Shown here: in pieces, positions 14,340 to 21,364 of the stretch
Layout of the letters: the number at the start of each line of letters is the position of its first letter
Position numbering within the stretch: the stretch's first letter is position 1
Virus record (IMG/VR): IMGVR_UViG_3300032144_000319
Coordinates: 1 to 24,306 of that record
DNA: 24,306 nucleotides
Origin: a virus
Reading direction: 5' to 3' (one strand)
Position numbers and translations under genes: made by a program
Notes under the pieces: model-generated
Databases searched by the model: none
Told to the model about the DNA's origin: nothing
Seen by the model: only the letters and a program-made list of their open reading frames with translations

Positions 14340-14828
14340 ATGTTCATCCTCGAACCGTTTCACGATTACGCCGTCGTCCAGGTGATGCCGGGCGTGATGC
14401 AGCGCATCTCGGAGTCGAACCCGGACGCACCAACGCCCGCGTGGGTCCCGAACGACGGCAAGGGCATCATCGCTCTGCCCGGCACGACGCTGAGCGAGGG
14501 GCTACCTGCGGACGCGGGCACGGGCGCGAAGGGTGGCATGGGCGCGGCGGTGACCACGCTCAGCATCGGGCGGGTCATCTGGGTCGGTCCCGGGCGTTGG
14601 CGCGAGGGGCAGTTCCAGGTGCCGAAGTGCAAGCGCGGCGATCTCGTGCTCTTCATGCCGCGCACGGTGAGCTACGAGTTTTCGCTGCACGGCAGGAGCA
14701 TCAAGATCGTGCCCTGGTACGAGCTGACCGCAGGCGTCCGGGAAGTGGCCGCGGACAGCGCCGAATGGCGCGAGTTCGTGGCCTTCGTGAGCCGCGCGAT
14801 GAACGAAACGGCAGCGGAGGCCGTTTGA
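14340..14828 (+). CDS. GroES/Cpn10-like co-chaperonin with expanded mobile loop
   Basis: 162 residues; a co-chaperonin caps GroEL and helps fold substrates such as capsid protein. The Cpn10 fold signature is visible in order: N-terminal strand ILEPFHDYAVVQV (3-15), the mobile-loop hydrophobic patch KGIIALPG (41-48), GRVIWVGPGRWREGQF (77-92), KRGDLVLFMPRT (98-109), then EFSLHGRSIKIVPWYELTAG (113-132), which corresponds to the final strands and the ILA-type segment. GroES has about 97 residues. Here the mobile-loop region is longer, a Gly/Ala-rich insertion lies at 50-72, and a 30-residue helical tail (134-162) is added. T4 gp31 is a known phage analogue with an enlarged loop. It is the first gene of the rightward operon. 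No GroEL is in the window, so it probably works with the host chaperonin. Confidence 0.8.
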   Translation: MFILEPFHDYAVVQVMPGVMQRISESNPDAPTPAWVPNDGKGIIALPGTTLSEGLPADAGTGAKGGMGAAVTTLSIGRVIWVGPGRWREGQFQVPKCKRGDLVLFMPRTVSYEFSLHGRSIKIVPWYELTAGVREVAADSAEWREFVAFVSRAMNETAAEAV

Positions 14829-14841
14829 CCGTGCAACACCG

Positions 14842-15075
14842 TTGCCCTTCTGGCTCGAAACGCGCCCCGCCAACGACACGCCAGCGTCGTGGAAGCGGTT
14901 TGGCGAGGACACGCAGTCGCTCGTCGAGGCGGAGGAGCGTGCGCGGGCCATCATCCGGTGCAAGGTCGTGACCCCGGAGGGCGTGCGCGTGATGTGGAGC
15001 CCGGGCGTCCTGCCCCGTGGCACGCCGCGCCAGCCCGCGCCCGCGCCTCGCTCGGGGGTTGACGGCAATGCGTGA
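14842..15075 (+). CDS. Hypothetical protein, 77 aa (TTG start)
   Basis: TTG 14842 is the only usable start between the in-frame stop at 14800-14802 and the conserved-looking sequence PFWLETRPANDTPASWKRFG. It gives 77 residues with a folded-looking core (SLVEAEERARAIIRCKVVTP) and a Pro-rich tail. It overlaps the next gene's ATG by eight bases. No family is recognised. Confidence 0.55.
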   Translation: MPFWLETRPANDTPASWKRFGEDTQSLVEAEERARAIIRCKVVTPEGVRVMWSPGVLPRGTPRQPAPAPRSGVDGNA

Positions 15076-15448
15076 CGCCGAGCTCGAGCGCCAGGTGCAG
15101 AAGTTCGAGCGGCGACTGCAGCCCCGCTCGCGCGCTGAAATCGAGGCTGAAATATCGAAGGCCCGCGAGACGTGGGCGCCCCGCATCGAGCGCTACAACT
15201 ACCTACTCGAGCGCCGCGAGCGCTGCGACGCCGAGCTCGGGCGGCTGCGGCCGCTGGTCGAAGACTTCGACGCGCTCAGCCACGACCTCGACTGGGAATA
15301 CTACCGGCGGCTGCAGCTCGATGGTGCGCTGCCGTCGCTGCCGCGGGTGAGAGTATCTGCGGACGACGACCACAAATCGGACGACGAAGAAGGAGAAGAA
15401 GACGATGGCGGGAATGAATGCGACTTCGAGGTTGGAAGCGAAAGATAA
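15068..15448 (+). CDS. Coiled-coil protein with acidic tail, 126 aa
   Basis: ATG 15068 overlaps the previous stop (ATGCGTGA). Residues 1-75 are a long charged coiled coil (QVQKFERRLQPRSRAEIEAE, IERYNYLLERRERCDAELGR). The last 25 residues are strongly acidic (SADDDHKSDDEEGEEDDGG). Coil plus acidic tail is a common scaffold or binding-partner layout in phage, but no function can be assigned. Confidence 0.6.
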   Translation: MRDAELERQVQKFERRLQPRSRAEIEAEISKARETWAPRIERYNYLLERRERCDAELGRLRPLVEDFDALSHDLDWEYYRRLQLDGALPSLPRVRVSADDDHKSDDEEGEEDDGGNECDFEVGSER

Positions 15449-15650
15449 CAAGATCAAGGGCTTGAAGGAGCGCATCACGACGCTCACCGCGCAGCTCCGA
15501 GAGGCCAAGGCAGCCGCCAAGGCCAAGGGCGGAACCAAGACGCGCGCCGCCACGAGCTCCCGCCGGCCCGCATCCCCCAAGGCACGCACGGGCGCGCGCG
15601 CGCGATCGGCAGGCAAGCGCCGGTCCGTAGCGCCGCAAGCCGCGGCCTGA
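15405..15650 (+). CDS. Small lysine/arginine-rich coiled-coil protein, 81 aa
   Basis: ATG 15405 has a good GGAGAAG site but overlaps the preceding gene by 44 bases. The first 40 residues form a coil (KIKGLKERITTLTAQLREAK). The last 40 are Ala/Lys/Arg/Pro/Ser-rich (AKAKGGTKTRAATSSRRPAS), like histone-H1-type tails that bind DNA. DNA binding is inferred from charge alone. The partner acidic protein overlaps immediately upstream, so an acid/base pair is possible. Confidence 0.55.
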   Translation: MAGMNATSRLEAKDNKIKGLKERITTLTAQLREAKAAAKAKGGTKTRAATSSRRPASPKARTGARARSAGKRRSVAPQAAA

Positions 15651-15696
15651 GCTCCGAGGAAAGTTCGTGCGGCTCCGAGGAAAGCTCCGAGGAAAG
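15651..15696 (+). repeat. Three direct repeats GCTCCGAGGAAAG
   Basis: Exact 13-base copies at 15651-15663, 15672-15684 and 15684-15696 (the last two share one base), two of them followed by TTCG. Each carries GAGGAAAG, a Shine-Dalgarno-like core, on the plus strand. They fill the 92-base gap before the putative small terminase gene (start 15743). They could be binding iterons for packaging or regulation, or ribosome/RNA-binding decoys. Function unknown. Confidence 0.7.
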
Positions 15697-15742
15697 TTCG
15701 AAGCCGTGACGGATTTTCCCGCACTCGCCACATAGGACCCGC

Positions 15743-16372
15743 ATGCCCGGCCCGCCCTCGCTGCTCGAGACGGACCCGACGCTCGCCGAGCGCTTCTTCG
15801 GGTTCATCCGCGACGGCGTGCCGCGCGCGTACGCGTGCCTCGGGTGTGGGTTCAGTTACGACACCCTGTACGGCTGGGTGCGTCGCGGCCTCGTGCCGAA
15901 CGCGCCCGAGCCCTACGCGGGGTTCGCGCGGGAGCTGTACGAGACCGAGGTCGAGCTGCTGCGGAAGTGGCTCAAGCAGCTCGGGCAGGTCGAGGCGCGC
16001 TCCGAACGCGTGCAGGACGAGGACGGCTACAGCTACCGGCGCGTGGTCGAGCTCACTCAGGCGGACAACCGGGCCCTCACCTGGCTGCTCGAGCGCCGAT
16101 TCCCCAAGGCTTTCGGCAAAGGCGCGCACGAGCCGGCCGATCCCATCGAGGACATCGACCGCGAGCTCGCCGCGGCACGCGAGGCCGAAGAGCAGCTCGA
16201 AGCGGGCGGAGACGGAGGCCGGCTCGACGAAGAGCGCTGGAGCGTGATGGAGGAGTGGTTCTTCGCCCGCCCCGCCCGCCTGCTCGAGCTCGCGCGCCGG
16301 ACGGGCCTGGCCGAAGCCGCGATGAAACACGAGGACGAGGCCGTAGAGACGAAGAACGAAAGCGAGGAATAG
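15743..16372 (+). CDS. terS: Putative terminase small subunit
   Basis: 209 residues from ATG 15743 (AGGA five bases upstream). The N-terminal 50 residues form a helix-turn-helix (RAYACLGCGFSYDTLYGWVR, 28-47) that would recognise the packaging site. Helices follow (GFARELYETEVELLRKWLKQ, 60-79). The stretch ALTWLLERRFPKAFGKGA (111-128) matches the A-x-W-W-L-E-R-R-x-P-x-x-W/F-G motif that follows the DNA-binding domain in many small terminases. The C-terminus is acidic and helical and could contact the large subunit. The repeats immediately upstream are candidates for its binding site. The large terminase lies 5 kb further on, an unusually wide separation. Confidence 0.68.
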   Translation: MPGPPSLLETDPTLAERFFGFIRDGVPRAYACLGCGFSYDTLYGWVRRGLVPNAPEPYAGFARELYETEVELLRKWLKQLGQVEARSERVQDEDGYSYRRVVELTQADNRALTWLLERRFPKAFGKGAHEPADPIEDIDRELAAAREAEEQLEAGGDGGRLDEERWSVMEEWFFARPARLLELARRTGLAEAAMKHEDEAVETKNESEE

Positions 16373-16375
16373 GTC

Positions 16376-16567
16376 ATGGCCAAGGAACTCAAGGAACGCG
16401 TCGAGCAGCTCGAGAAGCAGGTCGCCGACCAGCAGGAAGCGATCAACGATCTGAGCGACCGGCTCGGCGCGCTCGAAGACGAGGGCGACGCGAGCGAGGA
16501 CGACGAGGACGAGGACGGAGACTCCGAGGCCCCGCCCGAGCCGCTCGAGACGGGCGACGAAGGCTGA
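16376..16567 (+). CDS. Small coiled coil with acidic tail, 63 aa
   Basis: ATG 16376 follows the previous stop by three bases, with GAGGAA upstream. Residues 1-35 are a regular coiled coil (KELKERVEQLEKQVADQQEA). Residues 36-63 are almost all Asp/Glu/Pro (ASEDDEDEDGDSEAPPEPLE). The next gene's ATG overlaps its stop by one base (TGATG). Function unknown. Confidence 0.62.
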   Translation: MAKELKERVEQLEKQVADQQEAINDLSDRLGALEDEGDASEDDEDEDGDSEAPPEPLETGDEG

Positions 16568-16785
16568 TGGCCGCCGTCCGAGCCAAGCCCGACCGGGTCA
16601 ACCAGACCGAGGACAAGGTCTTCACCATCGCGCTCGCGGACGCGCTGCCGCTGCTCGTGGCCCAGCGCCACATCACCCCGCCCGAGGGCGTCAAGCAGCA
16701 GTGGTTCGTCACGGTCGACGGCGAGACGATCCGCATCACGCGGGCGCGGCAGACCGTGACCCTCACGCCGGAGGAGACGGATTGA
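16567..16785 (+). CDS. Hypothetical beta-rich protein, 72 aa
   Basis: ATG 16567 overlaps the previous stop by one base. The sequence (DKVFTIALADALPLLVAQRH, QQWFVTVDGETIRITRARQT) suggests a small mixed alpha/beta domain. Its TGA overlaps the TTG start of the membrane protein that follows. No family is recognised. Confidence 0.6.
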   Translation: MAAVRAKPDRVNQTEDKVFTIALADALPLLVAQRHITPPEGVKQQWFVTVDGETIRITRARQTVTLTPEETD

Positions 16786-16982
16786 CGGCAGCCGTGCTCA
16801 ATCGCAAGGTCGGCGCATTCGAGCTCGCGGTCGGCGTGGCCCTGACCGAGCTCGTCGTCGGCAGCGGGCCGCGCGCGGTCGTGTTCGGGCTGCTGGCGGT
16901 CGGCCTCTACTACGCCAAGCGCCACTTCAAGGGGGAGTTTTCGCTCGCGGACCTCCGCGGGCTCGTGAAAGGAATCAAATGA
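16782..16982 (+). CDS. Small membrane protein before the VWA gene, 66 aa
   Basis: TTG 16782 overlaps the previous stop; GTG 16794 is an alternative. Two hydrophobic stretches are visible: FELAVGVALTELVVG (about 13-27) and RAVVFGLLAVGLYYAKRHF (about 31-49), the latter with a positive flank, giving one or two membrane passes. Size and topology would suit a class II/III holin, but it is not next to the endolysin. It is coupled by ATGA to the VWA gene, so the two products may act together at the membrane. Confidence 0.6.
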   Translation: MTAAVLNRKVGAFELAVGVALTELVVGSGPRAVVFGLLAVGLYYAKRHFKGEFSLADLRGLVKGIK

Positions 16983-17566
16983 GCCAACTCGAACTAAATA
17001 AGGGCGACAACTTCATCTTCCTCTTCGACGTGTCGGGCTCGATGAGCGCTGCCGACACCCCGAGCGGCGCGAGCCGCATCGACTACCTGAAGGAAAAGCT
17101 CGCGACCTTCGTGGACGAGGCGGGCAAATACGACGAGGACGGCATCGACCTCGTCACGTTCGGGCACGCGGTCACGCCGAAACCCAAGCTCACGCCCCAG
17201 AACGCCAAGGAAGTGCTCGCGGGGCTAAAGGCGAACGAGAGCGCCACGGTCACCGACAAGGCGATCCAGAAGGCATACGACCTGCACAAGGCGGGCGGCT
17301 ACAAGCAGTCGGTCGTGTTCGTGGCGACGGACGGCGCGCCGAGCGACAAGGACGCCGTCAAGGAGGTCATCCGCTCGATCGCGGCCGAGATCAAGGATGA
17401 GCACGAGTTCGCCATCTCGTTTTTGCTGGTCGGCAAGGACGACGGCGTTCGCGCGTTCACGAAGGAACTCGACGACGACCTCAAGGCCAAGCACGACATC
17501 GTGGACGTCAAGGAGCTCGACGAGGTCGACTTCATCGGGGCGTTCGCCGGCGCGCTGCACGACTGA
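16979..17566 (+). CDS. von Willebrand factor A (VWA) domain protein with intact MIDAS
   Basis: 195 residues, almost exactly one VWA domain; ATG overlaps the membrane-protein stop, with AAAGGA upstream. The metal-ion-dependent adhesion site is complete: DVSGSM (Asp17, Ser19, Ser21) after strand FIFLF, a Thr at 90-92 (ESATVTDKA), and Asp118 in VFVATDGAPSD. VWA domains bind protein partners through a divalent metal. In phage they are uncommon and mostly resemble TerY-type or chaperone-linked VWA proteins. The soluble domain lacks a signal peptide, so it should stay in the cytoplasm, perhaps docked on the upstream membrane protein. Role unknown: virion assembly, packaging, or a lysogeny/host-interaction cargo gene. 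Confidence 0.88.
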   Translation: MSQLELNKGDNFIFLFDVSGSMSAADTPSGASRIDYLKEKLATFVDEAGKYDEDGIDLVTFGHAVTPKPKLTPQNAKEVLAGLKANESATVTDKAIQKAYDLHKAGGYKQSVVFVATDGAPSDKDAVKEVIRSIAAEIKDEHEFAISFLLVGKDDGVRAFTKELDDDLKAKHDIVDVKELDEVDFIGAFAGALHD

Positions 17567-17568
17567 GC

Positions 17569-17823
17569 GTGACCATCCCGCCCGACCTCCTCGCCAGCGA
17601 CCCGGTCGATCAGTTCGACCGGCGCTGGAATGACCGGAGCTATCATCGGGCGGTGGTGCGGGCGGCGCTCGGGCCCGTGCCGTGGAAGGACGGGCTCACG
17701 ATCGGTGACCTGCTCGACCGGCGCTGCAGGAGTTCGCGCACCGGTAGCCGCTGCGAGCGCGAGGCGGGCCACCACGGCGCGCACCTGGGCGACGGCGGGC
17801 AGATGCAGTGGGGCGGGGCGTGA
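17569..17823 (+). CDS. Small protein with Cys/His GHHGAH motif, 84 aa
   Basis: GTG 17569 lies two bases after the VWA stop. The C-terminus CRSSRTGSRCEREAGHHGAH, ending in QMQWGG, matches a small motif seen in many actinobacterial and phage proteins (C..., C...GH.G.H......W), probably one structural zinc site. The N-terminal part (PVDQFDRRWNDRSYHRAVVR) is unfamiliar. Its stop overlaps the next GTG. Confidence 0.55.
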   Translation: MTIPPDLLASDPVDQFDRRWNDRSYHRAVVRAALGPVPWKDGLTIGDLLDRRCRSSRTGSRCEREAGHHGAHLGDGGQMQWGGA

Positions 17824-18089
17824 GCTTCGGCGGGCACGTCAGGAAGGTGTGCCACGAGGAGTTCCCGGTCCTGGCCCGGCTCCTCGACGACGTCTGGCAG
17901 GAGCCGACCCCTGGCGACGATCGTGGTCGGCAAGACCTGCGCGTGGATTTCGTGGGCGACCTGCACCTGCTCGTGATTCTCGACCCGCGCGCGAACTACC
18001 GCCTGAACGAGACGGTGATCACCCAAGCGCTTCGCGAGCTGAACCGCGCCGTGCTGGCGAAGCTCGCGGAAGTGAGGAGCAGATCGTGA
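17820..18089 (+). CDS. Hypothetical protein, 89 aa
   Basis: GTG 17820 overlaps the previous TGA (GTGA) and is preferred over GTG 17808. The sequence (SFGGHVRKVCHEEFPVLARL, DLHLLVILDPRANYRLNETV, LRELNRAVLAKLAEV) looks like a folded alpha/beta domain. No family is recognised. Its stop overlaps the next small gene (GTGA). Confidence 0.6.
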   Translation: MSFGGHVRKVCHEEFPVLARLLDDVWQEPTPGDDRGRQDLRVDFVGDLHLLVILDPRANYRLNETVITQALRELNRAVLAKLAEVRSRS

Positions 18090-18193
18090 ACGACGACGAC
18101 CACGACCTCTACGCGCACGAGCCCTCGGGCGCCGCGATCGTGGCGATGGTGCTCGTGGTCGTGCTGAGCATTGCCTGGGTGATTCTTCGGTGA
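18086..18193 (+). CDS. 35-residue single-span membrane miniprotein
   Basis: GTG 18086 overlaps the upstream stop, and its own TGA overlaps the next GTG, so it fits exactly into the coupled chain. The N-terminus is acidic (NDDDHDLYAHEPSG). It is followed by one clear membrane helix (AAIVAMVLVVVLSIAWVILR, 16-35). Acidic outside/Arg inside suggests an N-out orientation. Its function is unknown; tiny phage membrane proteins include holin regulators, superinfection exclusion factors and lysis accessory proteins. Confidence 0.55.
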   Translation: MNDDDHDLYAHEPSGAAIVAMVLVVVLSIAWVILR

Positions 18194-18420
18194 GGCTCTT
18201 CACGCTCAGCATGTGCAGCCTCGTCGGCACCGGCCAGCGCTGGATTCGCCTCGGCTCGGACGGGCCCGGCGTGCGCATCATCGACACGCGCAGCCGGAAC
18301 AACCCGTTTCGCTTCTCGATGCGCCACGGGCTGATGCGCGGGGTGATCCGCATCGGCCCGTACGCGATCGTGTGGATGCCGGCGGGGCGCGCGTGCGTCG
18401 GCGATCCGCGCACCGGATAG
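18190..18420 (+). CDS. Hypothetical basic protein, 76 aa
   Basis: GTG 18190 overlaps the previous stop (GTGA). The sequence (WIRLGSDGPGVRIIDTRSRN, GLMRGVIRIGPYAIVWMP) is rich in beta-forming residues and arginine. No family is recognised. A 33-base gap with TGTGGACAG at 18424-18432 follows. Confidence 0.55.
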   Translation: MRLFTLSMCSLVGTGQRWIRLGSDGPGVRIIDTRSRNNPFRFSMRHGLMRGVIRIGPYAIVWMPAGRACVGDPRTG

Positions 18421-18453
18421 CCCTGTGGACAGCCTGTGCCGTGAACTCCGCTC

Positions 18454-18717
18454 GTGATGCAACGCCCGCCGCCGAGTAAAGCGCGCGGGGTGCCGCCCGC
18501 GTTCCTGAGCGAAACGAGCACGCTCGTGCTCAGCGCGACCCGTGACACGGACGGCGAGCGCGTGGTACTCGTGAGCTGGCACCAGGTCGCAGACGCTCGC
18601 GGCAATTACTGGCGAGGCCAGATGGAGCTCACGGAAGAAGACGTCCGAAGGCTCCGGGACTTCTGCAGCGACTGGCTCGACCTCGTGCCTCCCCCCGAAC
18701 CGAGAGAGGCTGCATGA
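18454..18717 (+). CDS. Hypothetical protein, 87 aa
   Basis: GTG 18454 or ATG 18457; no strong ribosome site. The product appears to be a small beta-plus-helix domain (TSTLVLSATRDTDGERVVLV, MELTEEDVRRLRDFCSDWL). Its stop overlaps the next ATG. No family is recognised. Confidence 0.55.
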   Translation: MMQRPPPSKARGVPPAFLSETSTLVLSATRDTDGERVVLVSWHQVADARGNYWRGQMELTEEDVRRLRDFCSDWLDLVPPPEPREAA

Positions 18718-18992
18718 CATTCGTCGTCCGCTACACCGGCGACCCGCACGAAGAACGCGACTGGATCTTCACGTTCGGCCACGGCCACGTGCACCCCGAG
18801 ACGAGCGAACCGCTCGCGGAGCGATTCCTGCGCGTTGCCGGCACGTGGCTGTCGTCCCGCCAGCGCGTGCTGTCGCACTTCGGCCAGAAGTGGTCGATGC
18901 AGTACGCGACCGAGAAGGCTGCCGGCGTCGGCGAGTACGGCCTGGTCGAGCTATTCGAGAGCGAGTGGCCGAAGCCGAAGGAGCCGACATGA
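18714..18992 (+). CDS. Hypothetical protein, 92 aa
   Basis: ATG 18714 overlaps the previous stop (ATGA). Distinctive aromatic and His-rich N-terminus: DWIFTFGHGHVHPETSEPLA, then RFLRVAGTWLSSRQRVLSHF and WSMQYATEKAAGVGEYGL. A His pair in a GHGHVHP turn could bind metal. I do not recognise the family. Confidence 0.6.
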   Translation: MTFVVRYTGDPHEERDWIFTFGHGHVHPETSEPLAERFLRVAGTWLSSRQRVLSHFGQKWSMQYATEKAAGVGEYGLVELFESEWPKPKEPT

Positions 18993-19330
18993 TCCGCGGC
19001 AACACCGAGAACGGCTCGCAGTGGGTCGGCTTCGTCCGGGGTGCGCTGTTCGACCGGCTCACTCGCGGTGAGACGGTGACCCTCGACGGGCACACGCTCG
19101 GAAACGGCCAGCGACTGCACGCGATTGCGCTGGCGATGCCCGCTTCGTGCATCGCTCGGCTCGAGCGTGGCGAGCGCGTCTGTCTACAGGGCACGCGCGA
19201 GCGGCCGCACTTCTGCTTCTTCCTACGCGACACGAACGCGGAACTCATCGCGGCGAGCCATGAGTTCTTCCCCGGTGGCCTGCTACCGAACGCGCCGGTC
19301 GAGCACGTCAGCCCGGTGGAGCCGTCATGA
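18989..19330 (+). CDS. Hypothetical protein, 113 aa
   Basis: ATG 18989 overlaps the previous stop. The longer frame to 18845 starts in Arg-rich shadow sequence. The protein begins GNTENGSQWVGFVRGALFDR and contains LERGERVCLQGTRERPHFCF and a C-terminal Pro/Val tail. Alternating strands suggest a beta domain. No family is recognised; its stop overlaps the next ATG. Confidence 0.6.
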   Translation: MIRGNTENGSQWVGFVRGALFDRLTRGETVTLDGHTLGNGQRLHAIALAMPASCIARLERGERVCLQGTRERPHFCFFLRDTNAELIAASHEFFPGGLLPNAPVEHVSPVEPS

Positions 19331-20022
19331 AGCGCTTCGTCGCCCTGCTCGCGGACATGGAGACCGCGGGCTACCTCACCGAGGGCCCCGATGGCGACTG
19401 GGTGCGGGCCGAGGACGCGCTGGCCATCGTGGGGCAGGCCAAGCTCTACCTCGACGAACGCAACGCGGCGCTGAATGAAATCGCGAGCCTCAGTCTCGAG
19501 GTGGCAGCGGCGCACACGTCATACGAACGCGCCGAATCCGAGGCCGCCGCCCTGCGCGCGGAGAACGAGCGGTTGCGGGCATCACGTGACGCTTGGGAGT
19601 CTCGCGTCGAGGAGCTGGAGGCGCTCATGCAGGACGATGGGCACGTCGACGCGGAGACACTCGCCGACGCGAACGCGCTGCTGGAGGATGCGCTGGGGGC
19701 TATCAACCAGGATGCTTGGACCGTCCTGGCCGACGGCATCCGCGCCCACCTCGCCGGGCAGCCCGCGGCGCCGGTTACCACCACCATAGAAGCCTCTGGC
19801 GAGACGACGATCACTGGGGTCACCCCGAGGACGGGCGGACACATCGTGTACATGCCCCCCGGCGAGCGCCACACGCTCGTGACCGCCGCCGAGCAGCGCG
19901 TGCTCGAATTGGTTGCAGCGTGGTTCGACTCATGGCCGAGAGGAGGACCCGAAGAGGACTCAGGATTGGAGGAGGAGCGCGCGCTGTACTGCGCCGAACT
20001 CGCGCGCCGGGAGGGCAAGTGA
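19327..20022 (+). CDS. Coiled-coil protein, 231 aa
   Basis: ATG 19327 overlaps the previous stop (ATGA). Residues about 40-105 are a long coiled coil (AESEAAALRAENERLRASRD, AWESRVEELEALM). A helical section follows, then a Thr-rich beta stretch (PVTTTIEASGETTITGVTPR) and a helical tail (AEQRVLELVAAWFDSWPRGG). No enzymatic motif. A scaffold or regulatory partner role would fit but is not shown. Confidence 0.65.
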   Translation: MKRFVALLADMETAGYLTEGPDGDWVRAEDALAIVGQAKLYLDERNAALNEIASLSLEVAAAHTSYERAESEAAALRAENERLRASRDAWESRVEELEALMQDDGHVDAETLADANALLEDALGAINQDAWTVLADGIRAHLAGQPAAPVTTTIEASGETTITGVTPRTGGHIVYMPPGERHTLVTAAEQRVLELVAAWFDSWPRGGPEEDSGLEEERALYCAELARREGK

Positions 20023-20474
20023 GCCACGAGAAGAGGCGCCGTCGCTACATCCGGGAGCTGCAAACGGGGCGGTTTTTGGGTGAGGCGGGGCTCTCCGTCT
20101 CGGGCCGCATCGACGAGGACGACCTGCCGCTGTCGGTGAGGGAGACGCTCCAGCGGCTGCGCCAGGAGCTCGGCCAGCTCAACGAAGCGCTCGCGCAGCG
20201 AAACCTCGACCTGCTCGAAGCGCGGCGCGAGCTGCGGATACTGCACCGCGCCCGGACCGGTGTCGACCTGGTGCAAAACGAGCACGCGGCGTGCCAGCGC
20301 GCCAATCGATTGGCTCGGCGCGGCCAAGACCTCGAGCGCGGCCCGGACGAGGCCGTCGACCGCCTAAACGGCTTCCTCTCGGCCTACGAAGGCGCACCCG
20401 AGCCGAGCGAGAACGACACGAAACACCTCGTGGTGCGGCTCATCGGTCTGCGCCAGAATGCGGAGACGCCATGA
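20019..20474 (+). CDS. Helical hypothetical protein, 151 aa
   Basis: GTG 20019 overlaps the previous stop (GTGA). It has a basic start (SHEKRRRRYIRELQTGRFLG), then two charged helices that look like a coil (LQRLRQELGQLNEALAQRNL, DLLEARRELRILHRART). Residues 86-126 are a second helical region. No known family. Its stop overlaps the next ATG. Confidence 0.6.
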   Translation: MSHEKRRRRYIRELQTGRFLGEAGLSVSGRIDEDDLPLSVRETLQRLRQELGQLNEALAQRNLDLLEARRELRILHRARTGVDLVQNEHAACQRANRLARRGQDLERGPDEAVDRLNGFLSAYEGAPEPSENDTKHLVVRLIGLRQNAETP

Positions 20475-21364
20475 AATCACTCGAAGCCTTCTGGCACTGG
20501 GTCGACAACGAGAAGCCGGCGGTGGGCGTCTACGCCGAGAAGGCGCACGCGAACCTGTCGCCGCTCGCCATCGAAGCGCTCATGGCCGCGGAACGGCTCG
20601 TCGCGTTGCGCACGGGTTACGAGTGGCGCCCCACGGTCGGGCTCTGGGACGACCTGGACGAAGAGACCGTCAAGTCATTCTGGCCCGCCATGCGCGATCT
20701 ATCGCTCGCGTTCGCGGCCGGGCTCGCGCGCATGCACGAGCAGGTCGAGGACGGCTGCCTCGCGCGCGAAGGCGCGGACGACATCACGACCTTCGCGGAC
20801 GTCGATAGCGGCCGCTACCTGGGCACGCTCGCGGACGCGAAGCCGCAACCTCTCATCCGTACGTGCCCCGCGTGCAATTCGACCCCCTGCGATGGCACGC
20901 ACCCGAACTGCGACATCAAGGCGTACCTGGCCGCGCACCCCGAGCGCGCACCGTGGGCTGCGGCCAAGCTCGCGGACCTGAAGCCCTTCACCGTGCTCGG
21001 GCGGGCCGCGCCCTGCGCCTCGGGCGACTACACGTACCGGTGCGAGTACCAGGGCGAGTGGCTCACAGAGCAGCAGCTGGCCGCAAACGCGCTCGGCCCG
21101 GTCATCAAGGTCGAAGCCGTCGAGCGCACGAACCACTACCAAGGCCGCATCGAGATCTTCACGACCGTGACCCCGGAAGAGATCGACCGCCTGGGCGGCT
21201 ACGACCGCGTCCACACCATCGTGCTGCGGGGCAGGCCCGAGGACTACTCGGCCAGCATCCGCTACCGGATCGCGCACGTGCTCGACGCGTACATCGATTG
21301 CGCCATCGTGCGCACGCCCGAGAGCCAAGTGAGCCTGAGCGCCTGGGGGCTTGCGCGCCGCTGA
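20471..21364 (+). CDS. Hypothetical protein with a Cys cluster, 297 aa
   Basis: ATG 20471 overlaps the preceding TGA. The N-terminal 110 residues are helical and aromatic-rich (SLEAFWHWVDNEKPAVGVYA, SFWPAMRDLSLAFAAGLARM). At about 141-154 lies CPACNSTPCDGTHPNC, a plausible structural zinc site. The C-terminal part is mixed alpha/beta (VEAVERTNHYQGRIEIFTTV, PEEIDRLGGYDRVHTIVLRG). I do not recognise the family. It is the largest unknown gene of the block between the two terminase genes. Confidence 0.65.
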   Translation: MKSLEAFWHWVDNEKPAVGVYAEKAHANLSPLAIEALMAAERLVALRTGYEWRPTVGLWDDLDEETVKSFWPAMRDLSLAFAAGLARMHEQVEDGCLAREGADDITTFADVDSGRYLGTLADAKPQPLIRTCPACNSTPCDGTHPNCDIKAYLAAHPERAPWAAAKLADLKPFTVLGRAAPCASGDYTYRCEYQGEWLTEQQLAANALGPVIKVEAVERTNHYQGRIEIFTTVTPEEIDRLGGYDRVHTIVLRGRPEDYSASIRYRIAHVLDAYIDCAIVRTPESQVSLSAWGLARR

